From Saccoglossus kowalevskii (Eukaryota; Hemichordata; Enteropneusta; Harrimaniidae): a DNA stretch of 37,310 bases. The notes under the pieces were generated by a model. The model ran no database searches. It saw only the letters and a list, made by a program, of their open reading frames with translations, and was not told the DNA's origin. Made by a program: the position numbers and the translations under genes. Shown here piece after piece: positions 10,573 through 22,834 of this stretch (its first letter is position 1; every line of letters starts with the position of its first letter). The DNA lies in contig NW_003124897.1 of assembly GCF_000003605.2 (NCBI RefSeq), positions 594,892 to 632,201 of the forward strand, written 5' to 3'.

Positions 10573-10794
10573 GGTGGCAAACAAATATATGTATATAAAA
10601 TATTGTATGATATAGGCCAAGGAATAATTGCTGGACCTCTGGAATTTATATTTAGTGAAAGATCTATTAATATGGACTCATTAGCGCATGAACTATTAAT
10701 TAGGGTTAAAATATGCGAATATATTAACGAATTATTAACATCGCATGGCTGTGAAATCAACATTAGAAAACGGCATACACACAAGTATAATTAA
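10573..10794 (+). CDS. Candidate coding segment, unrecognised
   Basis: An open frame of 73 codons ends in TAA at 10792-10794. Its composition looks protein-like rather than low-complexity: a segment with GQGIIAGPLEFIF, then an amphipathic stretch rich in L, E and I with HELLIRVKICEYINELL, then a basic tail. No ATG lies near its beginning (the first in-frame ATG is at about 10672), so if real it is an exon or a pseudo-exon. Flanking splice sites are weak (AG at about 10571 or 10619, without clear pyrimidine tracts). I do not recognise the family. Confidence 0.2.
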   Translation, partial: GGKQIYVYKILYDIGQGIIAGPLEFIFSERSINMDSLAHELLIRVKICEYINELLTSHGCEINIRKRHTHKYN

Positions 10795-11530
10795 AATAAT
10801 TAACTTCGTGTGTTGTGTCTTGAAACATGGCACGTTTATAACCAGGAGCGCATGGTGGTAGTTTTACTGACATTTGCTTTATTTTCATTTTTGTCAAATT
10901 ATCAATATACCAGTTGAAAAGAAATCCACATAATGTATGCTAAAATGTAGATAAGTATAAATATATTTACTGCAAAATGTTTGAAATGGGAGGGGTGAAA
11001 ACCTATCACGATTAGGGCACTTCCTTGAAACTTTAGTTACATACAGTTCAACATTTTATATCCTGTGTGAATTTTTTAAGCCAAAAAATGCAAAAAAAAC
11101 ATGAAACGTTTGGAGCAAGCATGGGGCGATACATACATTTTGGTAGTAAAGTGAATCACTGAGACAGCACATTTGCGGTCATGTGTTAAATACTTGCCTA
11201 AGGCTCGGAACACATGAAACTTACTAAACTTATAAACCTAATATCATTCAGCATTGGTGCGTTCAGCATTGGGCATTTGCTACAAAACAGTTTAGAGAAC
11301 ACTAAATATACAATAGATACTCACACCAACAAAGTATCTGCATGTTTCTCAACGACAATTTTATTTAAGTGTTTCCCAGTATGTTATATTATTACATGAA
11401 GTTTACATAAATTCAAGTTTATCAAGTGATCAAAAGTGGAATATTTCTAAAAGTTAACTGAATATATGAATACTATTTGTAACAATACTACCTGGAAGAA
11501 TATGTTAATTTAATAACATCATTTGTATGA
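10795..11530. other. Intergenic, nothing recognised
   Basis: AT-rich. A small imperfect direct repeat (TTCAGCATTGG twice) lies at about 11248-11275. Confidence 0.5.
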
Positions 11531-11821
11531 CCCTGTAACCGTGGACTGGAGCAACGAGATAAGCTAGGGAGACCTCCCATGTACTCCTCCGTTGTGCAAA
11601 CGTATAAGACGTATTTAGGACTACTCAATTCAAATATCACTAATGAAAGATTAGTTCACAGCCGTGAAAGCTTCTTAAGATGCCATCAAAGATTTAACCA
11701 GGTCAAAAGGCAGATTGAAGCGGATCTCGATAAATCACGCCGGAGGAAAAATTGCGACCCTGAAAAGCGATTTGACTCACCCTACCTCTGTGACTTTTCC
11801 ATCGGAGATTGTGTTCAGTGA
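11531..11821 (+). CDS. Candidate coding segment, unrecognised
   Basis: An open frame of 96 codons ends in TGA; from its first ATG (11579) it is 80 codons. It has balanced composition, with aromatic residues early, then a highly charged stretch (FNQVKRQIEADLDKSRRRK) and a Cys/Asp-containing C-terminus. This looks more like real protein than the surrounding AT-rich frames, but no family was recognised. The ATG context (CCC before it) is poor and no convincing splice donor closes it. It could be a terminal exon, a relic of a mobile-element protein, or chance. Confidence 0.25.
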   Translation, partial: PCNRGLEQRDKLGRPPMYSSVVQTYKTYLGLLNSNITNERLVHSRESFLRCHQRFNQVKRQIEADLDKSRRRKNCDPEKRFDSPYLCDFSIGDCVQ

Positions 11822-14101
11822 AGCGTGTGTACCGAACAATGAGAAATACAATTGTGACTGTTATTTGTTATAATCTGTAACACCTTATGCATTTTAAAGA
11901 TTCTATACCACGTGTCATTTCATTAATCCTTCTTAAGTTATATAGTTTTAATAAGCGTGTTTTGAGGATGAGACAGAAAATACAATGCACCGTATCTACG
12001 GGGAAGAGAAAAGGCGTGAAGATTATGTAAAATACCAATTGTGCGTTTACATGTAAATTATTTAAATAACATGTCACCTGGTCCTGGTGATATTACTTCA
12101 AACGACTGTACATTCGCGCCAACGAACGATTTGTTTCCGACCAGCGCGCGCATTAGTTCAAGACGTTTGGGGGGATTGTCTCAATATATTGTAATAATTG
12201 AACAAAATTGTGCGACAACAAACTAAAAAAAAAAACGAATCAATTCTAACATTCGATAACGTGACTATTCCATATATTTACTGTTTACAGTATTCAACTG
12301 TGCAATGAATGTTTGGTTTGTTGATGGAATTCGACTCGAATGATCACCTTACCGTTAGATTTGTATAGTGGCAGAGTCAAGTTCACTCTTACTATCATTT
12401 AAAGCTATATTTCCCACAAGGATCGCCGAGCCATGTATTATATACACCGTGTCTCAACAACGACACAGTCGTCTTTTCTCAATGCCAGAGCCTGCAAAAC
12501 ACGTATAGTCTTAAACATTAAACAGTTGTTATTGCAGACATTTTTCACTTGTCAACAAATATGTTATTATAATATAGAAGGGCGAAAACGTCTTTGTCAC
12601 CTGTTTCTCTCCCCATGTGTTTTACTTGACTATGGCTGACATTACTTCTTGCTTGTATGTCTTGATTTAAATATATTAGTACCTTTTTACCATGTTCTGT
12701 AGATGTCAGTCTTTTGTACTTGAATTATTTGCAATTTTAACCATTTTACCCTATGTTGATTTCATTGCTTATTATATTCTTACTCTGGCATCATGTCAAC
12801 AATCCGGATCTGAGGGTTGTTGTCACTGTAGGTGGTTACAAGTCCACTTCAGTTCTAGTGGGTTTCGCTATGAGTAACACCAGTTCCGAAGTTTGAAGTA
12901 CAAAATCATCGTACAATTGCCACGATACGCCAGTCAGTGTCTTGTCCGATGCGAAGTCAGTAAAACAGATTCATTTTGCGAAATGAAACTCAACATGGGG
13001 ATGTTGTGGACACCTAAATAATAATGTCGACTAGACGACAATTTCAGCGGCGTAGTAGTGGAGAAGAGAACTGTATTATTCTTAGGTCATAATACAATGT
13101 TTAGTTCTTATTAATTATTTTGTTGAAACCATTTTCATATCTTTTTTTGCGGGCAGTGGTTATGATATTATTTGACATTTTATACAGCTCCCACGCTTTT
13201 CCTGGTACATTTTTACCTCCAGCATCTAAGATAATGTATGCATACTAATAATACTCGTCTTTGTTTAAACTCTATAGTCTGTAAGGCGCCCGCCTTTCTG
13301 CAAGCGAGTCAGTTACAATAAAACAGTACATGTTAAAATGCACACGAGTTTTATTGTTATCAGTAATAACTACAAGGCGTGTGACAGAGAGAGAGAGTAA
13401 TAAAATAGAATAATTACAATTATCAAAACAATTTATATCGGATATAAACTGAGATTTTCAATTTTATCCCTCAAAATTGCAATTGAAAGTAACATTTATG
13501 GAAATTGTCAGGACAAAGAGTGGTTGGGAAATCTGTTTAACACGCGTCCTATCAATATTTCAAGCTTATCAGGAATAAGAATGCCCGCAGCCTCATAATC
13601 AAATCCGTTATCCTATTAAATATGTAATGTGTCCTGAAGTACACTGCAAACACGTAGCCCTCGACCTCATTATCGCCTCTTGTTCACTTGTATCATCAAA
13701 GTTCAGAAACGAAAAGCATTGATGCTGGGAGCAAGTGAAAACAAAATCATTCAAATAATATTTTAAGACTATTTGGTTATAATTTGGTTGTCAGTGTGAT
13801 AACGGTGTTAGTGGTATTAGTGGCTTAGTGGAATAAATGAATGCTCCACGGCATTAATTATGTACCAGTGCCCAAGGTGCCAGGTACGTATATATTACTT
13901 TCATCCCATACTGCATCATAACGATGAATTTAAACTGCTCGAATTTGAATCGCAAATTGTGCAAATGTCGCTCCTTATGATGAAAGCTTTGGGCGAATTT
14001 TGTTAAATTTAGTAAATATGCGAAATAGAAATAAGTAAAAAAAACGTAATGATCTATGCTACAACGGGGAATAATCATTACAACACATATGGTGGAATAT
14101 A
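11822..14101. other. Intergenic, nothing recognised
   Basis: About 2.3 kb of AT-rich DNA with frames no longer than about 86 codons, a short GA run near 13387 and no repeat family recognised. A tRNA-like A box without a B box near 13820 was rejected. Confidence 0.5.
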
Positions 14102-14348
14102 TATTATTATACATCTGTCACCGTAACGCCATAGGTTACAGCGTGCCGTAATTTTGCGGTATTTTACGGGGTAGTTTCAGCTTACCATATTATGAAATGT
14201 GAATTCCAAATATGGAATGATCACGCGCGTATGCGTTCTCTAATAATAACAACAAACATGGCTGCCACCAATGTTTGACCGGACCCCACACAAAGAAGTT
14301 CGCTGATTCTGCTCTCAACTTTTTGGATTTCGACATTGTATAATAATA
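14102..14348 (+). mobile_element. Element A, copy 1 (247 bp)
   Basis: It begins TATTATTATACATCT and ends in the near reverse complement (TTGTATAATAATA), giving 13-15 bp terminal inverted repeats. If the outer TA is the target duplication, this fits a Tc1/mariner-type MITE. The body (CACCGTAACGCCATAGG onward, then an AACATGGCTGCC segment and CACACAAAGAA) is shared with 19821-20013 and, reversed, with 22963-23221. No coding capacity. It is directly joined to element B, as in the 22.8-kb copy. Confidence 0.85.
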
Positions 14349-14456
14349 AGACTCCGTCAGACAGTACGCCGTCGTATCGACCTCCGCCGCGCGTCGGTCG
14401 ATACTTTCGCTGTACTGTCTTCGTGCATACTTTGATGTATCCTCGTAATAACTTCA
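14349..14456 (+). mobile_element. Element B, copy 1, left-truncated foldback
   Basis: It matches the reverse complement of 22835-22962 from AGWCAGTACGCCG to TATCCTCGTAATAAC but lacks about 30 bp of the left terminal repeat. The inside is self-complementary (AGACAGTACGC against GCTGTACTGTCT; GTATCGACC against GGTCGATAC), so it folds into a long hairpin. A minus-strand 159-codon frame (14221-14700) runs through A and B and is therefore mostly transposon sequence. Confidence 0.8.
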
Positions 14457-15258
14457 TATTAGTCGTTAAAGTGAAATCCATAAAATAGTTTGGCTTCTCA
14501 AAGTACAGTTTTATTGAAACGGGGACCACTGATAAATGCAGTTGTTTTGCTGCTGTTAAAGTGATAATAATTTGACTTCGACCTTTGAACGATGACCTTA
14601 ATGACTTTGAATATGGAATTATATTACTGTCTGGGTTCGCCTTGGCGACACAATCCTGTGAAATGATGTCTGCTGTCAACGTAAAGTACGCAGAGGTCAA
14701 AAACCTCGTAGGTATTGTGCTAAATATTTCCTGACCTTTGATATATGTATTCAGAAAGATTTATCGTCCAGCTCAATTTATACAATTTCTCGAATTTTTT
14801 TAATTGAATTTGTTCGAAATTGTTGAGATTCTTGAATTTTCATGATTGTTCGCACAGAAAATCTTTTAAAAGCTGTGAAAAAAATTAATACAGGAAATGT
14901 GATTGAAATTCAGAAATTGAACCCTTTCGCGCGAATCCATTGTTGTCTGCAATACCCATCTCAAATTTGCTTCAGGTCCCTTCAATCTTTATATTATTTG
15001 TAAATCAGCTCTAATCATACCATTAGCATACTTATCTTTATAGCAGAGTCCCCCAGACAATAACCCTGGTACTAATTACATTAACTTTTCAGTGCTTGTC
15101 AAGTTAAACAGCCACGAGACGAAGCTATCAATGACGTAACTCGAGGGAGTCATTTGATTTACTAATTTCAAGAAACCAAAACGAAATTTCGAGGAGCCTC
15201 ATTTGAAGTACGAACCACAGTAATTCAACGTGCAGACGACATTGTTGATTTTAAAAAT
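14457..15258. other. Intergenic, nothing recognised
   Basis: AT-rich DNA. The start of the 159-codon minus-strand frame (14457-14700) is unique sequence, but I recognise no domain in it. Confidence 0.45.
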
Positions 15259-15381
15259 TTAAATTACAGCCGTCGAACAGCGTGTTTTCGAATTTCGTGT
15301 AAACGGACTCAAGTTGTAATTTACACGCGTTGTACCAGTAGACGTGGCGCGGGGCCCACACGCAGCGGAAGGACGCTTTAA
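15259..15381 (+). mobile_element. MITE family C, diverged copy
   Basis: It is 123 bp with TTAA at both edges, almost the same length as copy 1 at 9099. It shares CAGCGTGTTTTCGAATTTCG with the CAGCGCGTGTTCGAATTTCA core and the later CACGCGTTG block. The terminal repeats are badly eroded (right end TTAAAGCGTCC in reverse complement). Likely an old insertion. Confidence 0.6.
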
Positions 15382-16446
15382 ATTCACATTCGAAGTTTGA
15401 TACAAACATCATTTGCATATCATGACTTTGAAAATGAGATTAAGGTTCGATGGAACGAGTTTTGGGGACCACAGCAAAATGAACAAATTGAAAACGTGAC
15501 CACGCTTATAATTGCATGGTCACTAGATATGGCACGCCATATCATATGCATACACTCGTGTCTAAAGGGAATTCATCCAACTTCGTACCCTCTTTATTCC
15601 CCTTCAATGGAGTGATTCCATCCATGGGGACATATTTTAGATGCTTTGTATAAAAATGTGAACGAAAAATCTATGATATTGAGTTTCATACTCCTGCTTT
15701 TTATGACCGTTATTTCTTTCTAATTTTGCTTCAACATTCCAGGTAATGTATACAATAGACAGGAAGAACGAGAGTCCTATAGCTTCTAAAATTGAAATTA
15801 TTCTTTTCAATGACCCAGTATATTGTTACATGGCACCAACAAAAATGGATATCGTAGTAATATTATGTACATATTCCAAAAAATAGCCTCGTCCAAGAGC
15901 AGACGTGGATATCTAACGTGTGATTTTTTTCAGAAGAGTTTTTTTTTCCAAATGTAGCTGATGCATCTTAGAGAAAACGATCAACGATGAAGTTGACAAT
16001 CATTGATGTTGTGCTTATTTGGTTCAAATTTGAACTTAAACTTGAAGTGCAATAAACTGAGATTGTACATGAGTTTATTCGAAAATTATTCGAAGAGTTT
16101 TTATCTAGAATCAATACAATGCTTTCAATAGAAGTCCGATCGCTGGGGATTTCCGATAACAAGAGTCACGAAAGCGTTAATAATTGGTCGAAAAGGCGGC
16201 AACAAAGATCGAGAAACTCTCTGCAGACTACAATAGGTGATACAGACTGCCACGTGTAGACGCAACTGGGATTTGTCTATGACTTGAGTATAAAACAAAG
16301 GATTTATATAAATAATGATAGTGCAAACACCTCTTAAGTCAATTATACGCAGTCAGACACGTAAATCACACAAAAGTCCTCAATTACAAATTTGATTAAA
16401 AATGTTTCACTTCTGCTTAATGGAATTTTTATTGTTCATCTTTCAG
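15382..16446. other. Intergenic, nothing recognised
   Basis: Frames up to 72 codons (15397-15615) have no recognisable content. Confidence 0.45.
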
Positions 16447-16539
16447 TCACTTAACGCCATCGTGTTTTACGTCATTTTTGTTCGTCGTCGGCGCCACAAG
16501 GTAGAGCAACCCGCCCAGAGCTCGATAGACACGTCGTAA
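16447..16539 (+). CDS. Candidate terminal exon: TM helix plus basic tail
   Basis: TTTTTATTGTTCATCTTTCAG is a textbook acceptor with a pyrimidine tract. It is followed by 30 codons to TAA: SLNAIVFYVIFV, then RRRRHK, then a polar tail ending SSIDTS. Reading through the acceptor, an intronless frame of 45 codons starts at ATG 16402. A hydrophobic helix closed by a basic cluster fits the last membrane segment and cytoplasmic tail of a membrane protein. The pattern aligns without gaps to TM7 of secretin/adhesion/Methuselah-type GPCRs (SLQG...IF...F then basic), but the diagnostic QG is NA here. T-rich DNA yields hydrophobic frames by chance, and no upstream GPCR exons were found. Confidence 0.25.
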   Translation, partial: SLNAIVFYVIFVRRRRHKVEQPAQSSIDTS

Positions 16540-18544
16540 TTTTTATCTTAGACCCAAACTGTAAACATGTCAAAATCAATTGGACTGCCTATTTAATTAC
16601 TGTACTAAACTATTATTGACGCACAGATGGTTATCAGTATAATCCGTGAAGAAATTTACATGTTTATGCAAGTAATTACAATTATTGTTTGAGAATGTAA
16701 ATTGGTTTAACTGATCACAATACAATGGTGTCCGCGTCGTCATGCAATTATACATACATAACACTAAGAAATCCCTGCGAATTGAAATGAACAACAGTCT
16801 ACACACTGTACAAAACTAAGTATAAACGACCTGTTCACACAACAATCTTTTTTGTATAACAATTCTACGTATGTACATTGAATTTTATCTGACATCCGAA
16901 GCGTGCCCAAAACTAAATCTGTTAAGAAAACAGCTCGGTCACATTCAGACATTAAATAATTATTTATGATAATTATAATTCATTGATTATTAACGATTTT
17001 GGATGAGTCAGTTAAAGTACACCTTGATGAGCACGTGTTCTAAATAGAGGCTATTGTATTCACAACGCGTGGATCGTTTGGCTCCACGGAAACAATATCA
17101 ATGCGCGGAAAGACATTGGTTTTAGAAAACACGAATTTGAGTTCTCAGATTGCAGATTTTACGTCATTTCCGGACGTTCTACCACTCACGGGTAAGCATT
17201 GGCGTGTACTGAAGAGTCCTTTGTTATTATGAGTCATAACCTGTATTCTTATTGTCGGTTCGACGCAGTAGCTGTGGCGCCAGAATTAATAAGCTTGTGT
17301 CTGGTTGTCTGAGAAACCCCATCAGACATGCACAAATACTATTAACTTGTTCTGTTTAGTGCACTCAATTCATATGCATGTTAAATTCGGTCGCGTTTGA
17401 TCCTCCTGCCATTCCCACTGGAACGCAAAGCATTGTTTTTCTTTGCAGATGATATTCATCATTTTCTTTATTCTCTCGTCCCTCATAATTAAATTCGTTT
17501 TCTTTTTCCGGAATTCTGAATTCCTACAGGGGTTTATCGTTAATTAGGAAAGCGGTTTTGTTTTTATGTCCACTGATTCAGAAGCACCCATTTCTTTAGA
17601 ACAAACGATATATGTTGTGTTCGCATCTGCTTCGAATGTATATTATTTACTATTTGTGAATAGTACTTGGAAAATTTTCCGAAAAAAAATGGTTTATGCA
17701 ATTCGGCTATTGTTATTTTTCCGTTCTTTGTTTTAGTTAATAAACAGACTTGGTACTTAAAATATGAAACTTTTTTTCCACTATGACAATTTTTCTCCGT
17801 TTGTGATTTTTAGGGGATTATACTATATGTTTTATTATTTACAAATTATATATATAAATCAAAATCTGTCGAGAAAACAGCTAAATAAATAATTATTTCA
17901 AAACTAGTGTCAATGGTTTTTTTTTTATTTCTCACCATAATAACGACTACACTAACTTCGATCTCTATCGGTGAAGAATGTTTGTAACCCGCGGAATGTC
18001 GAATTTATGTAACATTAGGTTCACACTTTTGTGAAATACTCAAGTCTGAAACAACCTCCACTTAACTATTAAAAAGTGGAAAGCTCTATTGATTAGGATC
18101 TGTTTTAAATGGGAAAAATAAAAAGGAAAAGCAGACGCACCGCCTTGGGCAATGTCAATGTATTGTCAGTCGATAATGATGGGAACTTTGTTCATACTCG
18201 CACAAAAATCGAACAAATATTTGCTTCAAATAAAGACCATGTGTGTAATATAGAGATCATTTACATTAATTCTTGCAATTGAGGAGAACGTCTTTTTATT
18301 TTATTGTGTTGAGTGTTGAGTACATAAAACGGGAGTGTGTGGTCTATATGTTATAACAATGTATTATTTTTTTTAAATTTACATTACCACTGTCAAAATA
18401 CAGAACTCATTAAGCCGGCCCTGGGGAGCTAGATCACAATACATTCCGCCTTTGTGCATTTTACTATTGCACGTAGTTTTGCACACTTTGTATGTATATC
18501 CACATTTAACAGCTAATCAGATACAGCGAACTCTTTTCGTTATA
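16540..18544. other. AT-rich intergenic, nothing recognised
   Basis: About 2 kb with poly-T/A tracts and a small palindrome (GGAATTCTGAATTCC, 17510-17524). No coding signal. Confidence 0.5.
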
Positions 18545-19820
18545 TAAGAATTATAATGGAATCACAGTCTACAGAGTTATCGTACGATATGCAAATACAT
18601 AATTTACCATCACATTGTCTTGAATGATGCATTAAAAGATTTAATAACATTACATTAACATTAAGTAATTATAACAGGTAACGTTAAATAATTATAAAAT
18701 TGACTTCCTGTTTTATGCAGATAATCTAGTATTGAATTCAACGACACAATAAAGTTAGCAGAATACATTAAATAAATTATCTGAGTACTGCCACAAAAAA
18801 AAACTCCAAGTAAATCATAGTAAAACTAAAGACATGATTTTCAAAACAGGAAGAATGAGAAGAAGAGAGTTACTTCAATTTCAAGAACAACACATAAGTT
18901 GTGACAGTTCACATATTTATCTAATTATAACTTTACAATAAAACGGAAAGTTTCATGAAACAGGACAGTGTTTAACAGACAAACTACCTAGATCAGTGTA
19001 TGCACTGTTAAAATCCATGCCAAGAGACTGAATGTAGACTGTAGACTGTCTAGGCATCTTTTGCAGTTATGTATTAAACCAATTTTGTTATATGGATCAA
19101 TAATAGATATTAATGGCCAATAATTGATGGACAGAACAACAATTGAACAGTTACATTTGACATTTTGAAAAGGAATTCTAGGTTTGAATAAATTATCCTC
19201 AAATCTCGCATGTCAATCTCAACTTGGCGAATTTTATTACTCATAGGTATAATAATGGAATCGTTACTTACCGGACAATATTATTACAAAAGATTTTTAA
19301 GAACAAAAACAAAACAATTTACATTAATTCACATCAGAAAAAACATGGTCTCCAAAACTTGAAAAATACTGTAAATTTGTCTTTGACTGTCACAATTCAA
19401 AAATTACCACCCAGTAAAAACAAAAAAAGTTTACGAAATAATACATACAGTTCTGGGGGTTGAGTGTAACAAGTTATAATACGGAACTAAGAACATATAT
19501 AAAGTTTAAAGACTCGCGCACTTTTGAGCCATATTTGCTCATAATAATCTGAAAGATAAAATCATGTAAACCGTTTCCAGAATATTAAGCAGTCATGTAT
19601 TAGAAATACAGAAACGCAGTGTTCCCAGAACAAAATTGAAAATGAACATTTCTTCATGTAATGTTTTAGGGTACCAAACAGAAAAAAAAACTTATTTAAT
19701 AATATCAATATTCCAGACGAATTAAAAAGATACTTAATATATTAGCGTTAAAGATAATAAATAAGACAAGCTGGTGAATATTATACAAAATATTTAAAAT
19801 CAGATATAGCAATAAGTAAC
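18545..19820 (+). pseudogene. Decayed LINE reverse transcriptase (ORF2 3' part)
   Basis: Remnant of a non-LTR retrotransposon polymerase, readable across several frameshifts and stops. In order: VLNDALKDL at about 18617 (the LFNIFLNDL-type region); the catalytic block FYADN at 18711-18725 (YADD with the last Asp now Asn); LQVNHSKTKDMIF at about 18803, the conserved KTK block; YLIITL at about 18918 (usually YLGI.L); TDKLPRSVYALLKSM; LCIKPILLYGS at about 19064, typical of LINE C-termini; IEQLHLTF; ILGLNKLSSNLA; and NKIENEHFF at about 19630 followed by INIPDELKRYL. The fingers and N-terminal endonuclease are missing and homology ends where element A begins. No intact ORF remains. The clade (CR1/L2/Jockey/RTE-like) cannot be fixed by eye. 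Confidence 0.88.
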
Positions 19821-20013
19821 ATTATACATCTGTCACCGAAACGCCATAGGTTACAGCGTGCCGTAATTTTGCTGTATTTTACGGGGTAGTTTCAGCTTAC
19901 CATATTATGAAATGTGAATTCCAAATATGGAATGATTGCGCGCGTAAACGTTCTCTAATAATAACAACAAACATGGCTGCCACCAGGGTTTGAACGGACT
20001 CCACACAAAGAAA
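19821..20013 (+). mobile_element. Element A, copy 2, 3'-truncated
   Basis: It starts at ATTATACATCTGTCACCG, missing the outermost bases of the terminal repeat, and follows copy 1 closely up to CACACAAAGAA, after which homology stops. Element B is absent. It abuts the end of the LINE relic. Confidence 0.85.
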
Positions 20014-22834
20014 TTAATGACCATTTTGGGTAGCATATCATTCTTATTTTATCTTCTTAGACTTAAATATGTGAACCATTACTTGTATATGCCAGTCACG
20101 GTCCAACATGTAAAAATATACAATTGGTGGCAACAAGGGGGAGTTAAAGCAGCACCACGAATTAGATGACTCCCTTACTTATGATGACAACTTGAAGCAA
20201 TTGGGGAGTTGGGAATTGGGATAGATTCAAATACGCAAAAAACAGATTACAGTAACTATGAACTTGCTGAAATAAGTGCCTTAGCGGTGCTGTAAAGTGT
20301 ATACAGCATAAAATAATATTCAATCTAAAGTAGTAGTAGTCAGTAAAATCAGTAGCAGAACAGTCTCAGTTCGCTACATAAACTTTGAAATGTACGCCGT
20401 GGACGATTTTTTAAACACTGAATAAACACAGCATGGTGGCGTATTTTTCATTGTTATGACTGATCAAAGGAGATACTGGAAGACCATGACTTTTTAACAA
20501 AAGTAGTCCTAAACATTTTAACAAGTGCGATAGAAGTGCCGCATTTATTAGTCTTGACATGACGCCAAGTCTGCGATCGTTTTAAAAACAGATGAAGTTG
20601 TAACGTGGATCCCGTGGTGTAATGTTCATTGAAATTTGTTCGATGTTTCTTTGAACACTTGAACCATTTATGGTATCCTTGATATAAAAAAAAAACAGCG
20701 TGTAAGTCCAGAGGCGTGACGATCGCACTGGAATGTCAATGTGGTGTCTTTCTAACCTTTCTAATGCTTGCTATAGAAAATAGTGACGAATAAACAATAT
20801 AGTATTAATACAAACGAATGTGTTCGAGTTAACTCATTTACAAATACATGGGCTTCAGTATAAGGAAAGTACTGGAGGTATTTTTCGCAATTCTAAATGC
20901 CATTCCAGGTAAATTCTGATCGTTGCGGTAATGTCATAAGGTTGCAAAATCTGCCTATAAACATGGTCAAAAATTGGGTCTCATTTAAATGAGTTTAATC
21001 AATGTGTAAGATACATATTATGTATCATGTGATCGAATGAGCCATACGTATGGTGCCCAAACTAGCCGCCATTTGGTCAATGATTGACATTCGGAAAGGA
21101 TCTCATTTGAAATCAAGTGACCAGTGAATGGTTTGGTATATTGAAATTGTTGCAAAAAGTACCAATATATTTGCAAATGTGCAGAGCTATTCTATTTTCA
21201 GCTATTTGTATTTGTGACTCACTGCAAGCTACAGTGAGTTTTAGTTTTCAACTCCACATTTGAGTCAGTGATCTAACTGATCTGCGTGCAGTGAACTTCG
21301 GAAACGAATGATGTACAGCATAACCGGGAGAGGGGTACTTCTAATTGAAATCCGTCAAAGGTCATGACGTTTTTTTTTATATAAAGTGAAAAGAGTGAAA
21401 TATCCCGTTGTGGCTGTTTGCAAAGGGTGGGGGTCTAGAAATATTTGGCGCGCACCTATAGATTTTCAAGAATTGTACCCCCGATTTCGTTTATTGACCT
21501 GATACCAAATTAAATATTTGTAAACACCGTGAAACCACACGTTTTGCGCAATTGAATGTTAAATATACTCTTTGCGGAGATGGTTGGTACACGGTGATTA
21601 TTTATCCCTCTCATTTTTAAATACAGTGACGAATCTTTCAAGTTTAAATAAATGTGTTCTAGGTTTCAGAAACAGTTTGAAGGTGCGTCCCATGTGTTCG
21701 TGTATATTAGCAAGTACTCCTACTTGACAATCTTCCTTAATAGCTTTCCTACCAGCAGGCAGCCTTTGTGGCTTCTCGTTGATCTTTTTAATCCTGCCAG
21801 ATTCGTCAAAGGGAAAGGGTATATCAAATAAATCTTCTGTGTATATGACTATTATTTGAAGCGCTTCGACACCAGCGATGAATTCACTTTAATGTTTGAC
21901 TGAAATTATCCCTAGTTTTTACTTACCCAGAATACGACATTTATTAAATTTGAAATGTGACGATTCAACCCGGCGATTTCGCTTTCCTGAACTGATGCGT
22001 ATGAATCACACGGTGATGTATGCAACTTCCGGTAACAGCGTATGTTTCCGGTTATCACCTGACTCATGATCTGTCGGCGTAATTTGCTTTAATTCCGTTA
22101 ATACTGATGAAAACATGCCCCGATTCTCTAAGGTCAAAGAGCTGTAGTGCTATCGTCAAAGTAACGGGTCACTGACTATGCTCGTCGAAATCTACATGTC
22201 AAATGTAATTGTTACTTCTAGTTACCCACCCATCTGTAGTGTGTTGACCTCTGACACTCGCTTCTTTGTTATCAAACCATCTTTCCCGTCCCTGCATATT
22301 TTATCTAAGCCGACAATCGTTTACAATCCTAAGACATGCAACGAACGCTTGTTTTCAATCAATCGGGTACCGAAATCTGACTCATTTCATTTCAAATGCA
22401 AGTCAGTGCGAAAATTCAGTTGTAATTTGCATCGACGACTTCGTGCGAGGCACCGATCGTGCATTCAAGCAAAAAGATGGTCATCTTAAATTTAGATATG
22501 TATAAAATTTACATCCAGAACTCTGATTGCAAATTTAAGGTATATATTTCGAATCAGTAAATCATTTTATAGACGGGCTGGTAAATAATAAGCAATGACC
22601 ACGAAACCATCACAGCGATTTGCTGATAGACTGCGGGTTTAACGTGGCGGCAATATTTTGAACTTACATGTACACTGTTTTCTGCATTATATTTACTTAC
22701 TCGAATTTAAAAGTCGTAATAATTGTCACGCCGCTAGATATGGGTCCCATGCGACGAGATTCTATGGGTTCCTCAGTAGACACATGCTTACGTCTTCCTA
22801 TACCGTGTATTGTTTGCTACATTCATACATAATA
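20014..22834. other. Intergenic, nothing recognised
   Basis: About 2.8 kb. It contains a perfect 8-bp hairpin with a 7-base loop (21217-21239) and overlapping frames at 22178-22505 of 103 and 79 codons. The 79-codon frame ends in a fairly protein-like stretch, but overlapping open frames on the same strand and no recognised motif argue for chance. Confidence 0.45.

Noticed and set aside
13818-13830. TGGCTTAGTGG, a perfect tRNA/SINE A-box match
   Set aside because: No GGTTCGANNCC B box lies at 30-60 bp and no cloverleaf can be drawn, so I do not call a tRNA or SINE.
14221-14700. 159-codon minus-strand frame
   Set aside because: About half lies within elements A and B, its composition there follows the transposon, and the unique part has no recognisable domain.
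15204-15220. GAAGTACGAACCA shared with about 8248-8262
   Set aside because: The match is about 13-16 bp and does not extend; too short to call a repeat family.
22178-22505. Overlapping 103- and 79-codon frames
   Set aside because: Both are on the same strand in different frames, with no motif and no start or splice signal that decides between them. The ends look somewhat protein-like, but the evidence is insufficient.
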